Notes: generated by a model from the letters alone, not told the origin. Counted from the stretch's first letter, positions 1 through 7,786 are shown. The stretch: DNA of 8,210 nt from Fidelibacterota bacterium (GCA_022564085.1 JADFMC010000083.1:1-8210), one strand, 5' to 3'. Translations and numbers: made by a program.

Positions 1-642
1 ACTGATGTGGCCCTACTCGGTTTCGCCGGCGCGCCCTGGACTTTGGCGTCCTACCTTATTGAAGGCGGCAGCTCCCGGACCGGCTTCCCGGCCATCCGGG
101 CGCTACTTGAGACCAACCCGGCATTATTCGGCAAGATTATGGACCGGATTACTGAGGGGGTCATCGATCACTTGAAAAATCAGCTGGCCAGCGGCGCCGA
201 TGCTGTGCAGGTCTTTGATTCATGGGCCGGTATGCCCACCAGGGACGTTTTTCGGCAGGCGGCGCGGCCCTACCTCCAACGCATTGCCGATGCACTGGAT
301 GGGGAGTATGTGATCTTCTACCCCAAGGGGGCCGGACATTGGCTTACTAAGGAAGAAGTGCACCAGTTCGGTATCCTGGGGGTGGATTGGACCCATTCAC
401 TGGGCTATTACCGGGAGCAATTCGGACCCGATGTTGTGCTTCAGGGCAACCTTGATCCGGCCATCCTCATGACCGACGCCAAAACGATCCGCCAGGAAAC
501 CTGGGCAGTTCTGGATAGCCACGGGCCCGCCCCGGGGCACATTTTCAATCTCGGACATGGGATCACACCGGATGTCCCTACGGACCATATGATGGCTCTG
601 GTTGACGCCGTACACGAACATTCCATGGAGACGCTGCAATGA
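1..642 (+). CDS. hemE: Uroporphyrinogen decarboxylase HemE, C-terminal part
   Basis: HemE removes the four acetate carboxyl groups of uroporphyrinogen III to give coproporphyrinogen III in the cytoplasm. The reading frame is open from base 1, so the gene is cut by the window edge. Against the usual length of about 340-355 residues, roughly the first 130-140 residues are missing, including the N-terminal arginine-rich active-site segment. Family hallmarks present in order are GFAGAPWTLASYLIEGG near base 22, VFDSWAG near base 211, QGNLDP near base 442 and GHIFNLGHGI near base 535, followed by the usual C-terminal helix ending in VHEHS. The GTG at base 7 is internal, not a start. The stop overlaps the hemN start by four bases (ATGA at 639-642), which suggests translational coupling. 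Identification is firm; only completeness is unknown. Confidence 0.96.
   Translation, partial: TDVALLGFAGAPWTLASYLIEGGSSRTGFPAIRALLETNPALFGKIMDRITEGVIDHLKNQLASGADAVQVFDSWAGMPTRDVFRQAARPYLQRIADALDGEYVIFYPKGAGHWLTKEEVHQFGILGVDWTHSLGYYREQFGPDVVLQGNLDPAILMTDAKTIRQETWAVLDSHGPAPGHIFNLGHGITPDVPTDHMMALVDAVHEHSMETLQ
627..630 (+). promoter_or_regulatory. Ribosome binding site of hemN inside hemE
   Basis: GGAG lies eight bases before the hemN ATG, within the last codons of hemE. It is the best-looking Shine-Dalgarno sequence among the overlapping hem genes and supports the ATG at 639 as the start. Confidence 0.6.
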
Positions 643-2027
643 AATTAGACCTTGAGTTGGCTAAAAAATATTCACGCCCCGGACCCCGGTATACAAGTTA
701 TCCTACGGCACCCCATTTCAGTGAAGATATCGGTCCGGCACACTATGCGACTGAATTGAACGATGCCGGTACGCCGGTCACGGATGAGTTTTCACTTTAT
801 TTTCATCTCCCCTTTTGTCGTTCACTGTGCTATTTCTGTGCCTGCAACATGATCATCACCAGTCGGCGGGAACACATTACCGACTATTTAAATATTCTTA
901 AGCAGGAGATCGATCTCCTCTCCCGCCAGATCAATAAGGATCGCAAGGTCAGCCAGCTGCATTGGGGCGGCGGTACGCCCACCTATCTCACGGCCGATGA
1001 GATCCGGGACCTTATGTCCCATATCCGCAGCCGTTTTTCTTTCACAGCCGATGCGGAAATCTCTATTGAGATCCATCCCGGTGAGATGTCGCCTGAGCGT
1101 GTTGTTGCCATAGCCGAATCGGGATTTAACCGCGTTAGTTGCGGCGTGCAGGATTTCAATCCAAAGGTACAAGCCGCTATTAATCGAATTCAACCGTACG
1201 AGGTAACGGCGGAGGTGCTGGAGCTGCTGAAAAGCAACGGTATTGAGCACTTCAACCTCGATCTCATCTATGGTCTGCCGTATCAGACGGTAGAAAGCTT
1301 CAGCGAAACACTGGAGCAGGTGTTGACCCTGCACCCCAGTCGTCTGGCGGTATATAATTACGCCTATGTGCCGTGGCTGAAGAAGCATCAGAATCTCATT
1401 GATGAAGAACTACTGCCCACACCGGAGGTAAAGCTGGCTATGCATGCCCGGATAATCGATTATCTGACATCAGTGGGCGGCATGGCCTTCATTGGGATGG
1501 ATCATTTTGCCCGCCCGGAGGACGAACTGGCGCTGGCCCTGAACAATCGGGCGCTCCATAGAAACTTCCAGGGATACAGCACCAAGGCTGGTCTCGATAT
1601 GTACAGCCTGGGCATTACGAGCATCAGCCAGACATATAACTATTATGTCCAGAATACCAAACTCATCAGCAACTACCGCGATATGGTGGAGGGTGGGCAA
1701 CTCCCCGTTGAGCGCGGGATCAGATTGAGCGAGGATGATCATCTTCGCCGACAGATTATCCAGGATATCATGTGCCAGTTTGAGCTGGATACAAATAAAT
1801 TATCGGCCAATTTCGGCATCGATTTTCGAGCGGAATTCGAGCATGAGATTGCCCGCCTGGGAACCTTTGTGGATGACGGCTTATTGGTCGATGAAGGTGA
1901 TAAGATCCTGATCACCGAAAACGGCAGATTGTTCATTCGCAATATTGCCATGGCTTTTGACGCCTACCTGCCACGCGACAGCCGGCCTACGACCGCCAAA
2001 CAACCGCGGTATTCGAAAACGGTATGA
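639..2027 (+). CDS. hemN: Oxygen-independent coproporphyrinogen III oxidase HemN (radical SAM)
   Basis: HemN oxidatively decarboxylates two propionates of coproporphyrinogen III to vinyls, giving protoporphyrinogen IX without oxygen, using S-adenosylmethionine and a [4Fe-4S] cluster in the cytoplasm. The 462-residue product is full length for true HemN. It starts with the characteristic YSRPGPRYTSYPTAPHF segment (residues 11-27). The cluster motif is Cys60-X3-Cys64-X2-Cys67 plus the extra HemN cysteine Cys69. The SAM-binding GGGTP sits at 110-114, and GMDHFARPEDELA with HRNFQGYST lies in the central part. The C-terminal HemN domain ends in GRLFIRNIAMAFDAYL, close to proteobacterial HemN. These features separate it from the look-alike heme chaperone HemW, which is shorter and lacks this N terminus. 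It overlaps hemE and hemH by ATGA at both ends. Confidence 0.97.
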   Translation: MKLDLELAKKYSRPGPRYTSYPTAPHFSEDIGPAHYATELNDAGTPVTDEFSLYFHLPFCRSLCYFCACNMIITSRREHITDYLNILKQEIDLLSRQINKDRKVSQLHWGGGTPTYLTADEIRDLMSHIRSRFSFTADAEISIEIHPGEMSPERVVAIAESGFNRVSCGVQDFNPKVQAAINRIQPYEVTAEVLELLKSNGIEHFNLDLIYGLPYQTVESFSETLEQVLTLHPSRLAVYNYAYVPWLKKHQNLIDEELLPTPEVKLAMHARIIDYLTSVGGMAFIGMDHFARPEDELALALNNRALHRNFQGYSTKAGLDMYSLGITSISQTYNYYVQNTKLISNYRDMVEGGQLPVERGIRLSEDDHLRRQIIQDIMCQFELDTNKLSANFGIDFRAEFEHEIARLGTFVDDGLLVDEGDKILITENGRLFIRNIAMAFDAYLPRDSRPTTAKQPRYSKTV

Positions 2028-2974
2028 GCAAAAAAGTGGTCCTACTGCTGAACCTGGGTGGTCCCGCTGACCTCAACGGTGTGGAGCCGTTCCTGGTAAA
2101 CCTGTTCAGTGATGTGATATCTTTCCCCTGGGGCCGGCTGGGATCCAAGACGCTCGGCAGGTTAATCGCCCGGCTCCGCAGGGAACATTCCCGGAACCTC
2201 TACCGGGACATCGGCGGCGGTTCCCCCATCCTGCAGGAAACCGAAGCGCAGGCCGCAGCGTTACAGGCGACGCTTGGTGACGGCTATCAGGTGCAGGTTG
2301 CAATGCGGTATAGTCCCCCTACCATCGAGGCCGTTCAAGCAACGCTGCTGCAGACGATTGAAGCATGGGATGAGATCATCGTCCTGCCCCTTTTCCCCCA
2401 ATACAGCTTTGCCACGACGCGTACCTGCTATCAGGTCTGGTCAAAAAACCGCGCGCTTGGTGGCCGAGCAACCTTCATAAAAAGCTACCACAACCATCCC
2501 GGCTACATAGCAGCAGTGCGCGAGCTGATCAAGGCCACGCTGAATGCGAATGCTGGTGGTGAGGGCTGCCACCTGCTCTTCAGTGCCCACAGCGTGCCAG
2601 AGAGTTATATCCGTCGGGGCGATGTCTATCAGGCCCAGATCAAGGAGACGGTAGGGCTGGTTATGAAAGGTCTGCCCAATAGCTATAGTCTGGCCTATCA
2701 GAGCAAAGTGGGGCCGGTAAAATGGATTGGTCCCTCGACGAAGGATCGGATTGAAGCGCTGGGTAATTCCGGGCTGACCACACTGGCCGTAGTTCCCATC
2801 GCTTTCGTCTGCGAACACCTTGAAACTTTACAAGAACTCGATATCCTCCTGAGTGAATTCGCCCGGAAGGCAGGGATCGTCAATTACTTGCGTGTCCCGG
2901 CTGTAGGCACGCACCCCAAATTCATTAAGGCCTTGGCCGATATCAGTATTCACGCAGCCAGATATGCGCTATGA
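2024..2974 (+). CDS. hemH: Ferrochelatase HemH
   Basis: HemH inserts Fe2+ into a porphyrin; in this gene context the product is protoheme from protoporphyrin IX. The 316 residues match the usual bacterial length. Seen in order: LLLNLGGPADL at the N terminus (residues 7-17), GGGSPI at 64-69, LPLFPQYS at 121-128, the catalytic-histidine motif SAHSVPESYIRRGD around His189, YQSKVGPVKWIGP at 225-237, and CEHLETLQELD at 263-273, whose Glu267 corresponds to the conserved metal-site glutamate. I see no C-terminal membrane segment and no cysteine-rich [2Fe-2S] tail. The start overlaps the hemN stop (ATGA) and has no strong Shine-Dalgarno sequence, so translation probably depends on coupling to hemN. 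Confidence 0.97.
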   Translation: MSKKVVLLLNLGGPADLNGVEPFLVNLFSDVISFPWGRLGSKTLGRLIARLRREHSRNLYRDIGGGSPILQETEAQAAALQATLGDGYQVQVAMRYSPPTIEAVQATLLQTIEAWDEIIVLPLFPQYSFATTRTCYQVWSKNRALGGRATFIKSYHNHPGYIAAVRELIKATLNANAGGEGCHLLFSAHSVPESYIRRGDVYQAQIKETVGLVMKGLPNSYSLAYQSKVGPVKWIGPSTKDRIEALGNSGLTTLAVVPIAFVCEHLETLQELDILLSEFARKAGIVNYLRVPAVGTHPKFIKALADISIHAARYAL

Positions 2975-4314
2975 AAGTCGCGGTGCTGGGAGCGGGTATT
3001 TCCGGTCTGGCCGCCGCCTGGCGGCTGGACAACCTCGGTCACGACGTGACTGTTCTCGAATCGTCAAGCACCACCGGCGGAATGATTAAGACCGATCAGC
3101 AAGGGAAGTATCTCCTTGAGGCCGGACCCCACGCCATTATGCCCAACTACAAGGCTCTGCTGAATGCACTTCCTGATCTGGGGTTGATGGATTCCTATAT
3201 TGAAGCCGGGGCCAATGGCAGGAATCGGTTTATCTGCCTGGATGGCCGCCCAGAGCCAATTCCCATGGGGCCGATCAGTTTCTTGCGAACGCCGCTGCTG
3301 TCGTTTGGCGCCAAACTGCGGGTGCTGAAGGAACCCTTTATTGCTCCTTTGCAAGCTGACGAAAGTGTGGCTGCTTTCTTTACCCGCCGCATGGGGCCGG
3401 AGGTCGTCACGCGGCTGATCGACCCCTTTATCTCAGGCGTCTATGCCGGGGACCCGGATCGGCTCTCCATCGCGTCGGCCTTTCCCATATTCAAAGGTTT
3501 TGAACGCGAGGGTGGCAGTATTATCAAGGGCGCCCTCAAACGGATGCGCACGGCCCGCAAGCATGCTGATCCGGGGCAACCGAAAGAACGCCGCCGCCGG
3601 AACATGTACTCCTTTAAGCGAGGTCTCCAGGAGATTCCCCAGGCCCTGGCTCGTCGATTAGGTGACCGGATCCGGTTGCATACAGCGGTAGAGGAACTTA
3701 AGGCTATTGGTGATAACTGGTCCGTGAATGGTGAATCTTTCGATGCTGTCATCTCCACCATCCCGACCCATACGTGGGCCGGTATCAATGGCCATCTTTA
3801 TCCGCATAGCGGACTGGAATATGCCTCAGTGACGACGGTCCATCTGGCCTATCCCAAAAGTGCCGTCAAAGCCCGCACCGACGGCTTCGGTATGCTTATC
3901 CCGGCGGTGGAGCAGCGTCGCATCCTGGGGATTCTCTTCGATAGCAGCCTGTTCCCTAATCGGGCACCGGAAGATCAGCAGCTCTTCACCATCTTCATGG
4001 GTGGCCTACGAAACACCTGGACAGTCGCCAAGCCGGTTGCGGAGCTGCTTCAAATCGCCCATAGGGAGGTAGCCGATCTCATGAAGGTGGAGGGCATCGA
4101 TGCGCCGCTTTTCTCCCACGGCCATCGCTGGACCCACGCCATTCCACAATACGATTTTAATCATCCGGCCGCCGAGCAGCGCCTGAACAAATTCGAAAAC
4201 GCTCACAAGAATTTTGTCTTTGCCGGAAACTATCGTAAAGGGATCTCTGTTGGGCATTGCTTTGAGTCCGGATTAGAAGCCGCCCAGCGGCTGATCGCCA
4301 ATACTGATTCATAA
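2971..4314 (+). CDS. hemG: FAD-dependent protoporphyrinogen oxidase (HemY type)
   Basis: This flavoprotein takes six electrons from protoporphyrinogen IX to give protoporphyrin IX, classically with oxygen as acceptor and often at the membrane surface. The 447-residue product opens with a dinucleotide-binding fold, GAGISG at residues 7-12, with Glu30 at the end of the second strand and a following TGG. The middle has the family segment MYSFKRGLQEIPQAL. The C terminus has the FAD-binding segment FAGNYRKGISVGHCFESG before the last helix. It belongs to the HemY/PPOX family, not the small flavodoxin-like HemG of E. coli. Related enzymes in Gram-positive bacteria oxidise coproporphyrinogen instead; the adjacent hemN argues for the protoporphyrin route here. 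The start overlaps the hemH stop (ATGA). A basic patch (KERRRR, near residue 210) lies just before the MYSFKRG segment. Confidence 0.94.
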   Translation: MKVAVLGAGISGLAAAWRLDNLGHDVTVLESSSTTGGMIKTDQQGKYLLEAGPHAIMPNYKALLNALPDLGLMDSYIEAGANGRNRFICLDGRPEPIPMGPISFLRTPLLSFGAKLRVLKEPFIAPLQADESVAAFFTRRMGPEVVTRLIDPFISGVYAGDPDRLSIASAFPIFKGFEREGGSIIKGALKRMRTARKHADPGQPKERRRRNMYSFKRGLQEIPQALARRLGDRIRLHTAVEELKAIGDNWSVNGESFDAVISTIPTHTWAGINGHLYPHSGLEYASVTTVHLAYPKSAVKARTDGFGMLIPAVEQRRILGILFDSSLFPNRAPEDQQLFTIFMGGLRNTWTVAKPVAELLQIAHREVADLMKVEGIDAPLFSHGHRWTHAIPQYDFNHPAAEQRLNKFENAHKNFVFAGNYRKGISVGHCFESGLEAAQRLIANTDS

Positions 4315-4333
4315 ATATTGAGAGCGCATCGCC

Positions 4334-5323
4334 ATGTCTGACCATGACGCACCAGCACCCTTTATACGTCCGCGGCGCAATCGCCGCAGCCAGGCCATTC
4401 GCGATATGGTTGCCGAGACACACTTCGATCTGGCCCAGCTCATCATGCCCCTCTTCATCATCCCCGGCGAGGGCCTGCGGAAGGAGATCCCCTCCATGCC
4501 CGGGATTTATCAGCGCTCTATTGATGAATCAGCCCGGGAGGTCGCCAAATGCCTGGAACTGGGCCTGACCAGCTACCTGCTCTTTGGTGTGCCAACTTAT
4601 AAAGATGCCGAAGGCTCAGCCGCCTGGCAGGACGATGGTATCATCCAATTGGCCCTGCAGCGCTTCACGAAAGATTTTCCTGAGGCCCACTTTATTGCCG
4701 ACCTGTGCTTCTGCGAGTATACCGACCACGGCCACTGCGGCGTTATCGTAAATGACGGCGTCGACAACGATCAAACCATACTCAACCTGGGCAGGCAGGC
4801 AATCTCTCTGGCACAGGCGGGAGTGCATACTGTAGCCCCCTCCGGTATGATGGATGGCATGGTGGCCGCCATCAGAGGAGCCCTGGACGAAGCCGATTTC
4901 AGCGAGGTTGCCATTCTGAGCTATGCCGTAAAATATGCCTCGGCCCTCTACGGCCCCTTCCGGGAGGCCGTCGATTGCACACCCTCCTTTGGTGATCGCC
5001 GCGGCTATCAGATGGACCCCCGTAATCGGTCCGAGGCTATCCTGGAAGCGGGACTGGACATGGATGAAGGCGCCGATATGGTGATGGTCAAACCGGCGGG
5101 TATGTACCTGGATATCATCTCCGATCTGAAGTGCAATTTTCCTCTGCCGGTGGTGGCGTACCAGGTAAGCGGCGAGTATTCCATGATTAAGGCAGCATCC
5201 GAGAACGGTTGGCTCGATGGCCAGCAGCTGATGGTGGAGAGCCTGACGGCCCTGTTCAGGGCCGGCGCTGATGCCGTTATTACCTATTTTGCCAGGGAGC
5301 TGGCTGAGTACCGCCGTCAATAG
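4334..5323 (+). CDS. hemB: Delta-aminolevulinic acid dehydratase (porphobilinogen synthase) HemB
   Basis: HemB condenses two 5-aminolevulinate molecules to porphobilinogen in the cytoplasm, normally as an octamer. The 329-residue product is full length. Both Schiff-base lysines are visible: Lys200 in SYAVKYASALYGPFR and Lys253 in MVMVKPAGMYLDI. The metal loop DLCFCEYTDHGHCG carries Cys125, Cys127 and Cys135, the three-cysteine zinc site, so this is predicted to be a zinc-type enzyme and not the aspartate-rich magnesium type. The N-terminal RPRRNRRSQAIRDMVAET is typical of the family's extended arm. The ATG at 4334 gives the standard N terminus. The gene starts 19 bases after the hemG stop, without overlap and with only a weak purine stretch (GAGAG) upstream. 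A long antisense open frame across hemB and hemL has no coherent protein features. Confidence 0.97.
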   Translation: MSDHDAPAPFIRPRRNRRSQAIRDMVAETHFDLAQLIMPLFIIPGEGLRKEIPSMPGIYQRSIDESAREVAKCLELGLTSYLLFGVPTYKDAEGSAAWQDDGIIQLALQRFTKDFPEAHFIADLCFCEYTDHGHCGVIVNDGVDNDQTILNLGRQAISLAQAGVHTVAPSGMMDGMVAAIRGALDEADFSEVAILSYAVKYASALYGPFREAVDCTPSFGDRRGYQMDPRNRSEAILEAGLDMDEGADMVMVKPAGMYLDIISDLKCNFPLPVVAYQVSGEYSMIKAASENGWLDGQQLMVESLTALFRAGADAVITYFARELAEYRRQ

Positions 5324-5329
5324 AAAGGG
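5324..5329 (+). promoter_or_regulatory. Purine-rich ribosome binding site of hemL
   Basis: AAAGGG lies directly after the hemB stop and four bases before the ATG at 5334. It supports 5334 over the upstream in-frame ATG at 5271, which lies inside hemB and would add 21 residues that do not belong to the family. The spacing is short. Confidence 0.5.
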
Positions 5330-5333
5330 TTTT

Positions 5334-6596
5334 ATGGATCGTGCCCAAAGCAAGATTTTGTTTGCAGAGGCCCAAGCCCTGATACCAGGCGGCGTGAATT
5401 CTCCCGTGCGGGCCTTCGGTTCCGTCGGCGGCGATCCCGTTTTTATGACCAGGGCAAAGGGCGCCTGGCTCACGGACGCTGACGGCAATAGATATATCGA
5501 CTTCATCGGTTCCTGGGGGCCTATGATCCTGGGGCATGCCCACCCGGATGTCACCGCGGCTATTGAACAGGCCGCAAGAAAAAGCACCTCTTTCGGGACA
5601 CCAACGGAGGCTGAGAGCCGCCTGGCGCAGCTGGTTATTGATCGCGTGCCATCGGTGGAGTTGATCCGATTCGTAAACAGTGGCACGGAAGCGACCATGA
5701 GCGCCATCCGCTTGGCCAGGGGGTATACTGGCCGCAGCAAGATTGTGAAGTTCGAGGGGTGCTACCACGGCCACGGTGACAGCTTCCTCATCAAGGCCGG
5801 ATCAGGTGCGCTCACGCTAGGTGTACCCAGTAGCCCGGGTGTACCGGCGGCTATCGCCGGTGAAACCTTAAACGCCACTTTCAATGATCTGGCCAGCGTA
5901 GAGGCCTTGTTCGGACAATATCCGGATGACATCGCTGCCGTTATCGTGGAGCCGATCGCCGGAAACATGGGTTGTATCCCCGGTGGAAAGGACTTCTTAA
6001 AGGGGCTGCAATCTTTGTGCAATAGGTTTGGCGCCATCCTGATTTTCGACGAGGTCATGACCGGCTTCCGTGTCCATCCTGCCGGCGCCCAGGGACTTTA
6101 CGGCATCAAGCCGGACCTGTCTACCTTTGGAAAAATTATCGGCGGTGGTCTGCCCGTGGGCGCCTATGGTGGCAAAAAGGAGATCATGGAGCAAGTTGCG
6201 CCAGTTGGGCCGGTCTACCAGGCGGGCACCCTCTCAGGTAATCCCCTGGCCATGGCAGCGGGTATTGCCACCCTGACCTATTGCGATGGCGCCCTCTATG
6301 ACCGGCTGGAAAGTCTTGGCGCCCGGTTCGAAGCTGCGATTACGGGCCTGGGAGCGCCGTTGACTATTAATCGGGTGGGCTCCATGTTTACCCTCTTCAT
6401 GACCCAGGAACCTGTGACCGGCTTCAGTGGCGTTTTAGCCTGTGACACGGAGACTTTTGCCCGCTTCTTCCACTTTGCTCTGGACCGGGGCGTTTACCTG
6501 CCTCCCTCCCAGTATGAGGCCGCCTTTATCTCCGGTGCCCATACCGAGGCGGAATTGATGAAACTTGTAGATACGGTGCGGGACTTTTATCGCTAG
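5334..6596 (+). CDS. hemL: Glutamate-1-semialdehyde 2,1-aminomutase HemL
   Basis: HemL is a PLP enzyme that moves the amino group of glutamate-1-semialdehyde to give 5-aminolevulinate, the last step of the C5 route from glutamyl-tRNA. The product from the ATG at 5334 is 420 residues, near the usual 425-430. Seen: IPGGVNSPVRAF at residues 17-28, the PLP-phosphate region NSGTEATMSAIRLARG at 115-130, CYHGHGD at 143-149, FDEVMTGFR with Asp239 (contacts the pyridine nitrogen), and the Schiff-base Lys267 in STFGKIIGGGLPVGAYGG, followed by YQAGTLSGNPLAMAAG. It is the last heme gene of the run, 10 bases after hemB. Its presence implies a C5 pathway with glutamyl-tRNA reductase (hemA) elsewhere. The TAG stop is followed in the same frame by another 890 bases of open frame (see the next gene), but HemL ends at a normal C terminus. 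Confidence 0.97.
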   Translation: MDRAQSKILFAEAQALIPGGVNSPVRAFGSVGGDPVFMTRAKGAWLTDADGNRYIDFIGSWGPMILGHAHPDVTAAIEQAARKSTSFGTPTEAESRLAQLVIDRVPSVELIRFVNSGTEATMSAIRLARGYTGRSKIVKFEGCYHGHGDSFLIKAGSGALTLGVPSSPGVPAAIAGETLNATFNDLASVEALFGQYPDDIAAVIVEPIAGNMGCIPGGKDFLKGLQSLCNRFGAILIFDEVMTGFRVHPAGAQGLYGIKPDLSTFGKIIGGGLPVGAYGGKKEIMEQVAPVGPVYQAGTLSGNPLAMAAGIATLTYCDGALYDRLESLGARFEAAITGLGAPLTINRVGSMFTLFMTQEPVTGFSGVLACDTETFARFFHFALDRGVYLPPSQYEAAFISGAHTEAELMKLVDTVRDFYR

Positions 6597-6605
6597 AATG
6601 CTATT

Positions 6606-7487
6606 GTGGTGACCAGTTCCCTCTGTATCTTTGCCACAGGAACTGTACCGGACCTGACGCCGCCGCCGGACGGTGCCCTTGACTTCGAGGATTTGGTGGT
6701 CTTTCTCCAGATGTGGAACTGGAGCTTTGCAAGCAACGGCTTCGCAAAGTCCATTCCAACGATTGCCAAACGAACTCTCACCGAGCCCTCGCTGAGCTTG
6801 GTACATGAAGTGCCGGACAACTTGTGGGAGTGGGATGGGAATACCGTCATCCGGCTGAAAGGCCAAGTAGCAGACGAGCTGATGATGGTCGAGGGGCTTT
6901 TGTCTGTCGATGGATCCCAAATGCGCCTTTATCGCTTTACGAATGGTGGAGCATTGGCCGGACACTGGTCGTCTGTGCCCCTGTTTGTGCAGGCATCGGA
7001 TGACAGCAGTCAATATTTGGTAGCGATGGTAGGATTGGGCAATCGTAACGAAGAGTCTGAAAAGAACGAACGGCCGATCCTCACCTTTGAGGCCGACCTA
7101 GCCGGGAAAGGCACACAGACCATTGCTTTGGACTATACGTTATGGCGCCGCGAGGGACAAGTTTTTGAGGTCGGCGCTATCACCCTGGCAGTGGAAAACT
7201 TACTGCCCACACAATTTGCGCTGCACCAGAACTACCCCAATCCGTTCAATTCTACAACGACCATCCGGTATGAGCTGCCAAAGGCTTCCAAAGTCCAGCT
7301 GCGGATCTATAACCTACTGGGACAAAAAGTGATCCGGTTGGTGGATGAGGATCGGACCCCGGGCTACCATAAGGCCATATGGTCCGTGCGTGATTCACGT
7401 GGACGATCAGTTTCATCAGGTATTTACATCGCCCGGCTAGTGGCGCCAGGGTATGTTAAATCAGTGAAGATGGTGATTCTGAAATAA
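6606..7487 (+). CDS. Probable 5'-truncated secreted protein: dockerin-like motif, beta-rich region, type IX sorting domain
   Basis: I do not recognise a specific function. From the first possible GTG the product is 293 residues. Residues 18-40 hold a dockerin/EF-hand-like loop, DGALDFEDLVVF, with Asp22, Asp26 and Asp29, preceded by a proline-rich LTPPP. Residues about 62-197 are beta-strand rich and resemble a cohesin-like or Ig-like sandwich (weak inference). Residues 200-293 are a typical C-terminal sorting domain of type IX (Por) secretion or the related FlgD-like Ig fold: LPTQFALHQNYPNPFNSTT, then IRYELP, IYNLLGQKV, SSGIYIARL and a final VKMVILK. There is no N-terminal signal peptide, although such cargo must cross the inner membrane by Sec. 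There is no Shine-Dalgarno sequence, and the only starts are GTG at 6606 and 6609. The open frame begins immediately after the hemL stop. This fits a C-terminal relic of a larger exported protein, possibly not expressed. An unrecognised start is the alternative. Confidence 0.6.
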   Translation: MVTSSLCIFATGTVPDLTPPPDGALDFEDLVVFLQMWNWSFASNGFAKSIPTIAKRTLTEPSLSLVHEVPDNLWEWDGNTVIRLKGQVADELMMVEGLLSVDGSQMRLYRFTNGGALAGHWSSVPLFVQASDDSSQYLVAMVGLGNRNEESEKNERPILTFEADLAGKGTQTIALDYTLWRREGQVFEVGAITLAVENLLPTQFALHQNYPNPFNSTTTIRYELPKASKVQLRIYNLLGQKVIRLVDEDRTPGYHKAIWSVRDSRGRSVSSGIYIARLVAPGYVKSVKMVILK

Positions 7488-7501
7488 AGAACTACTCTCC
7501 T

Positions 7502-7529
7502 GAGACTTGCCTCACATAGGGCAATTCTC
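7502..7529 (+). terminator. Hairpin 15 bases after the last stop codon, possible weak terminator
   Basis: GAGA-c-TTGCC pairs with GGCAA-t-TCTC around an eight-base loop: nine pairs with one internal mismatch. It stands where a terminator for the operon and trailing gene would be expected. The downstream sequence is TCC then CGATAAAAT, without a run of T, so it is not a convincing intrinsic terminator. Confidence 0.3.
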
Positions 7530-7626
7530 CTCGATAAAATCGTATATGTATTATAGATGGGAGGACACTTACTCCTCGCATCGCTGCAATTTCGATTCCC
7601 AACAAACCTCCGTTTATGAGACCGAT

Positions 7627-7673
7627 TCTTCAAGGAGGGACTCAAATCCCTGACACGCGGATTATGATTAAGC
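7627..7673 (-). pseudogene. tRNA-like 3' half with CAT anticodon, degenerate
   Basis: Read on the minus strand, an anticodon-loop-like ATCATAA (7662-7668) is followed by TCCGC, a five-base variable region GTGTC and a T-arm-like segment with loop TTTGAGT at the correct distance. The 3' strand TCCGC is what CAT-anticodon tRNAs usually carry, but the 5' strand is GCTTA, leaving two mismatches. The T-loop has T instead of the nearly invariant C56. The T-stem is only partly paired, although AGGGA/TCCCT can form with a six-base loop. No 5' acceptor or D-arm was found. It looks like a decayed Met/Ile2-type tRNA fragment. Chance similarity is not excluded. Confidence 0.33.
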
Positions 7674-7786
7674 ATTCCGTCCGTCGGAAAAAGGAAAAAC
7701 GGTGACACAAAGTTGTGCCATCGGATGCAAGGAGCGAGTTATCTCGCTGCTGCAGGATTTAAAGAGCTGCATGCCCAGGAGGAGCT

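Noticed and set aside
888..1388. 166-codon open frame on the minus strand
   Set aside because: It is entirely antisense to hemN and has no motifs; hemN's radical SAM residues fix the coding strand.
5271..5333. Upstream in-frame ATG as an alternative hemL start
   Set aside because: It lies inside hemB and would add 21 residues foreign to the family. The ATG at 5334 has AAAGGG before it and gives the standard N terminus.
4616..5740. 374-codon open frame on the minus strand
   Set aside because: It lies antisense across the well-supported hemB and hemL genes, shows no recognisable domain and has low-complexity shadow character typical of G+C-rich coding DNA.
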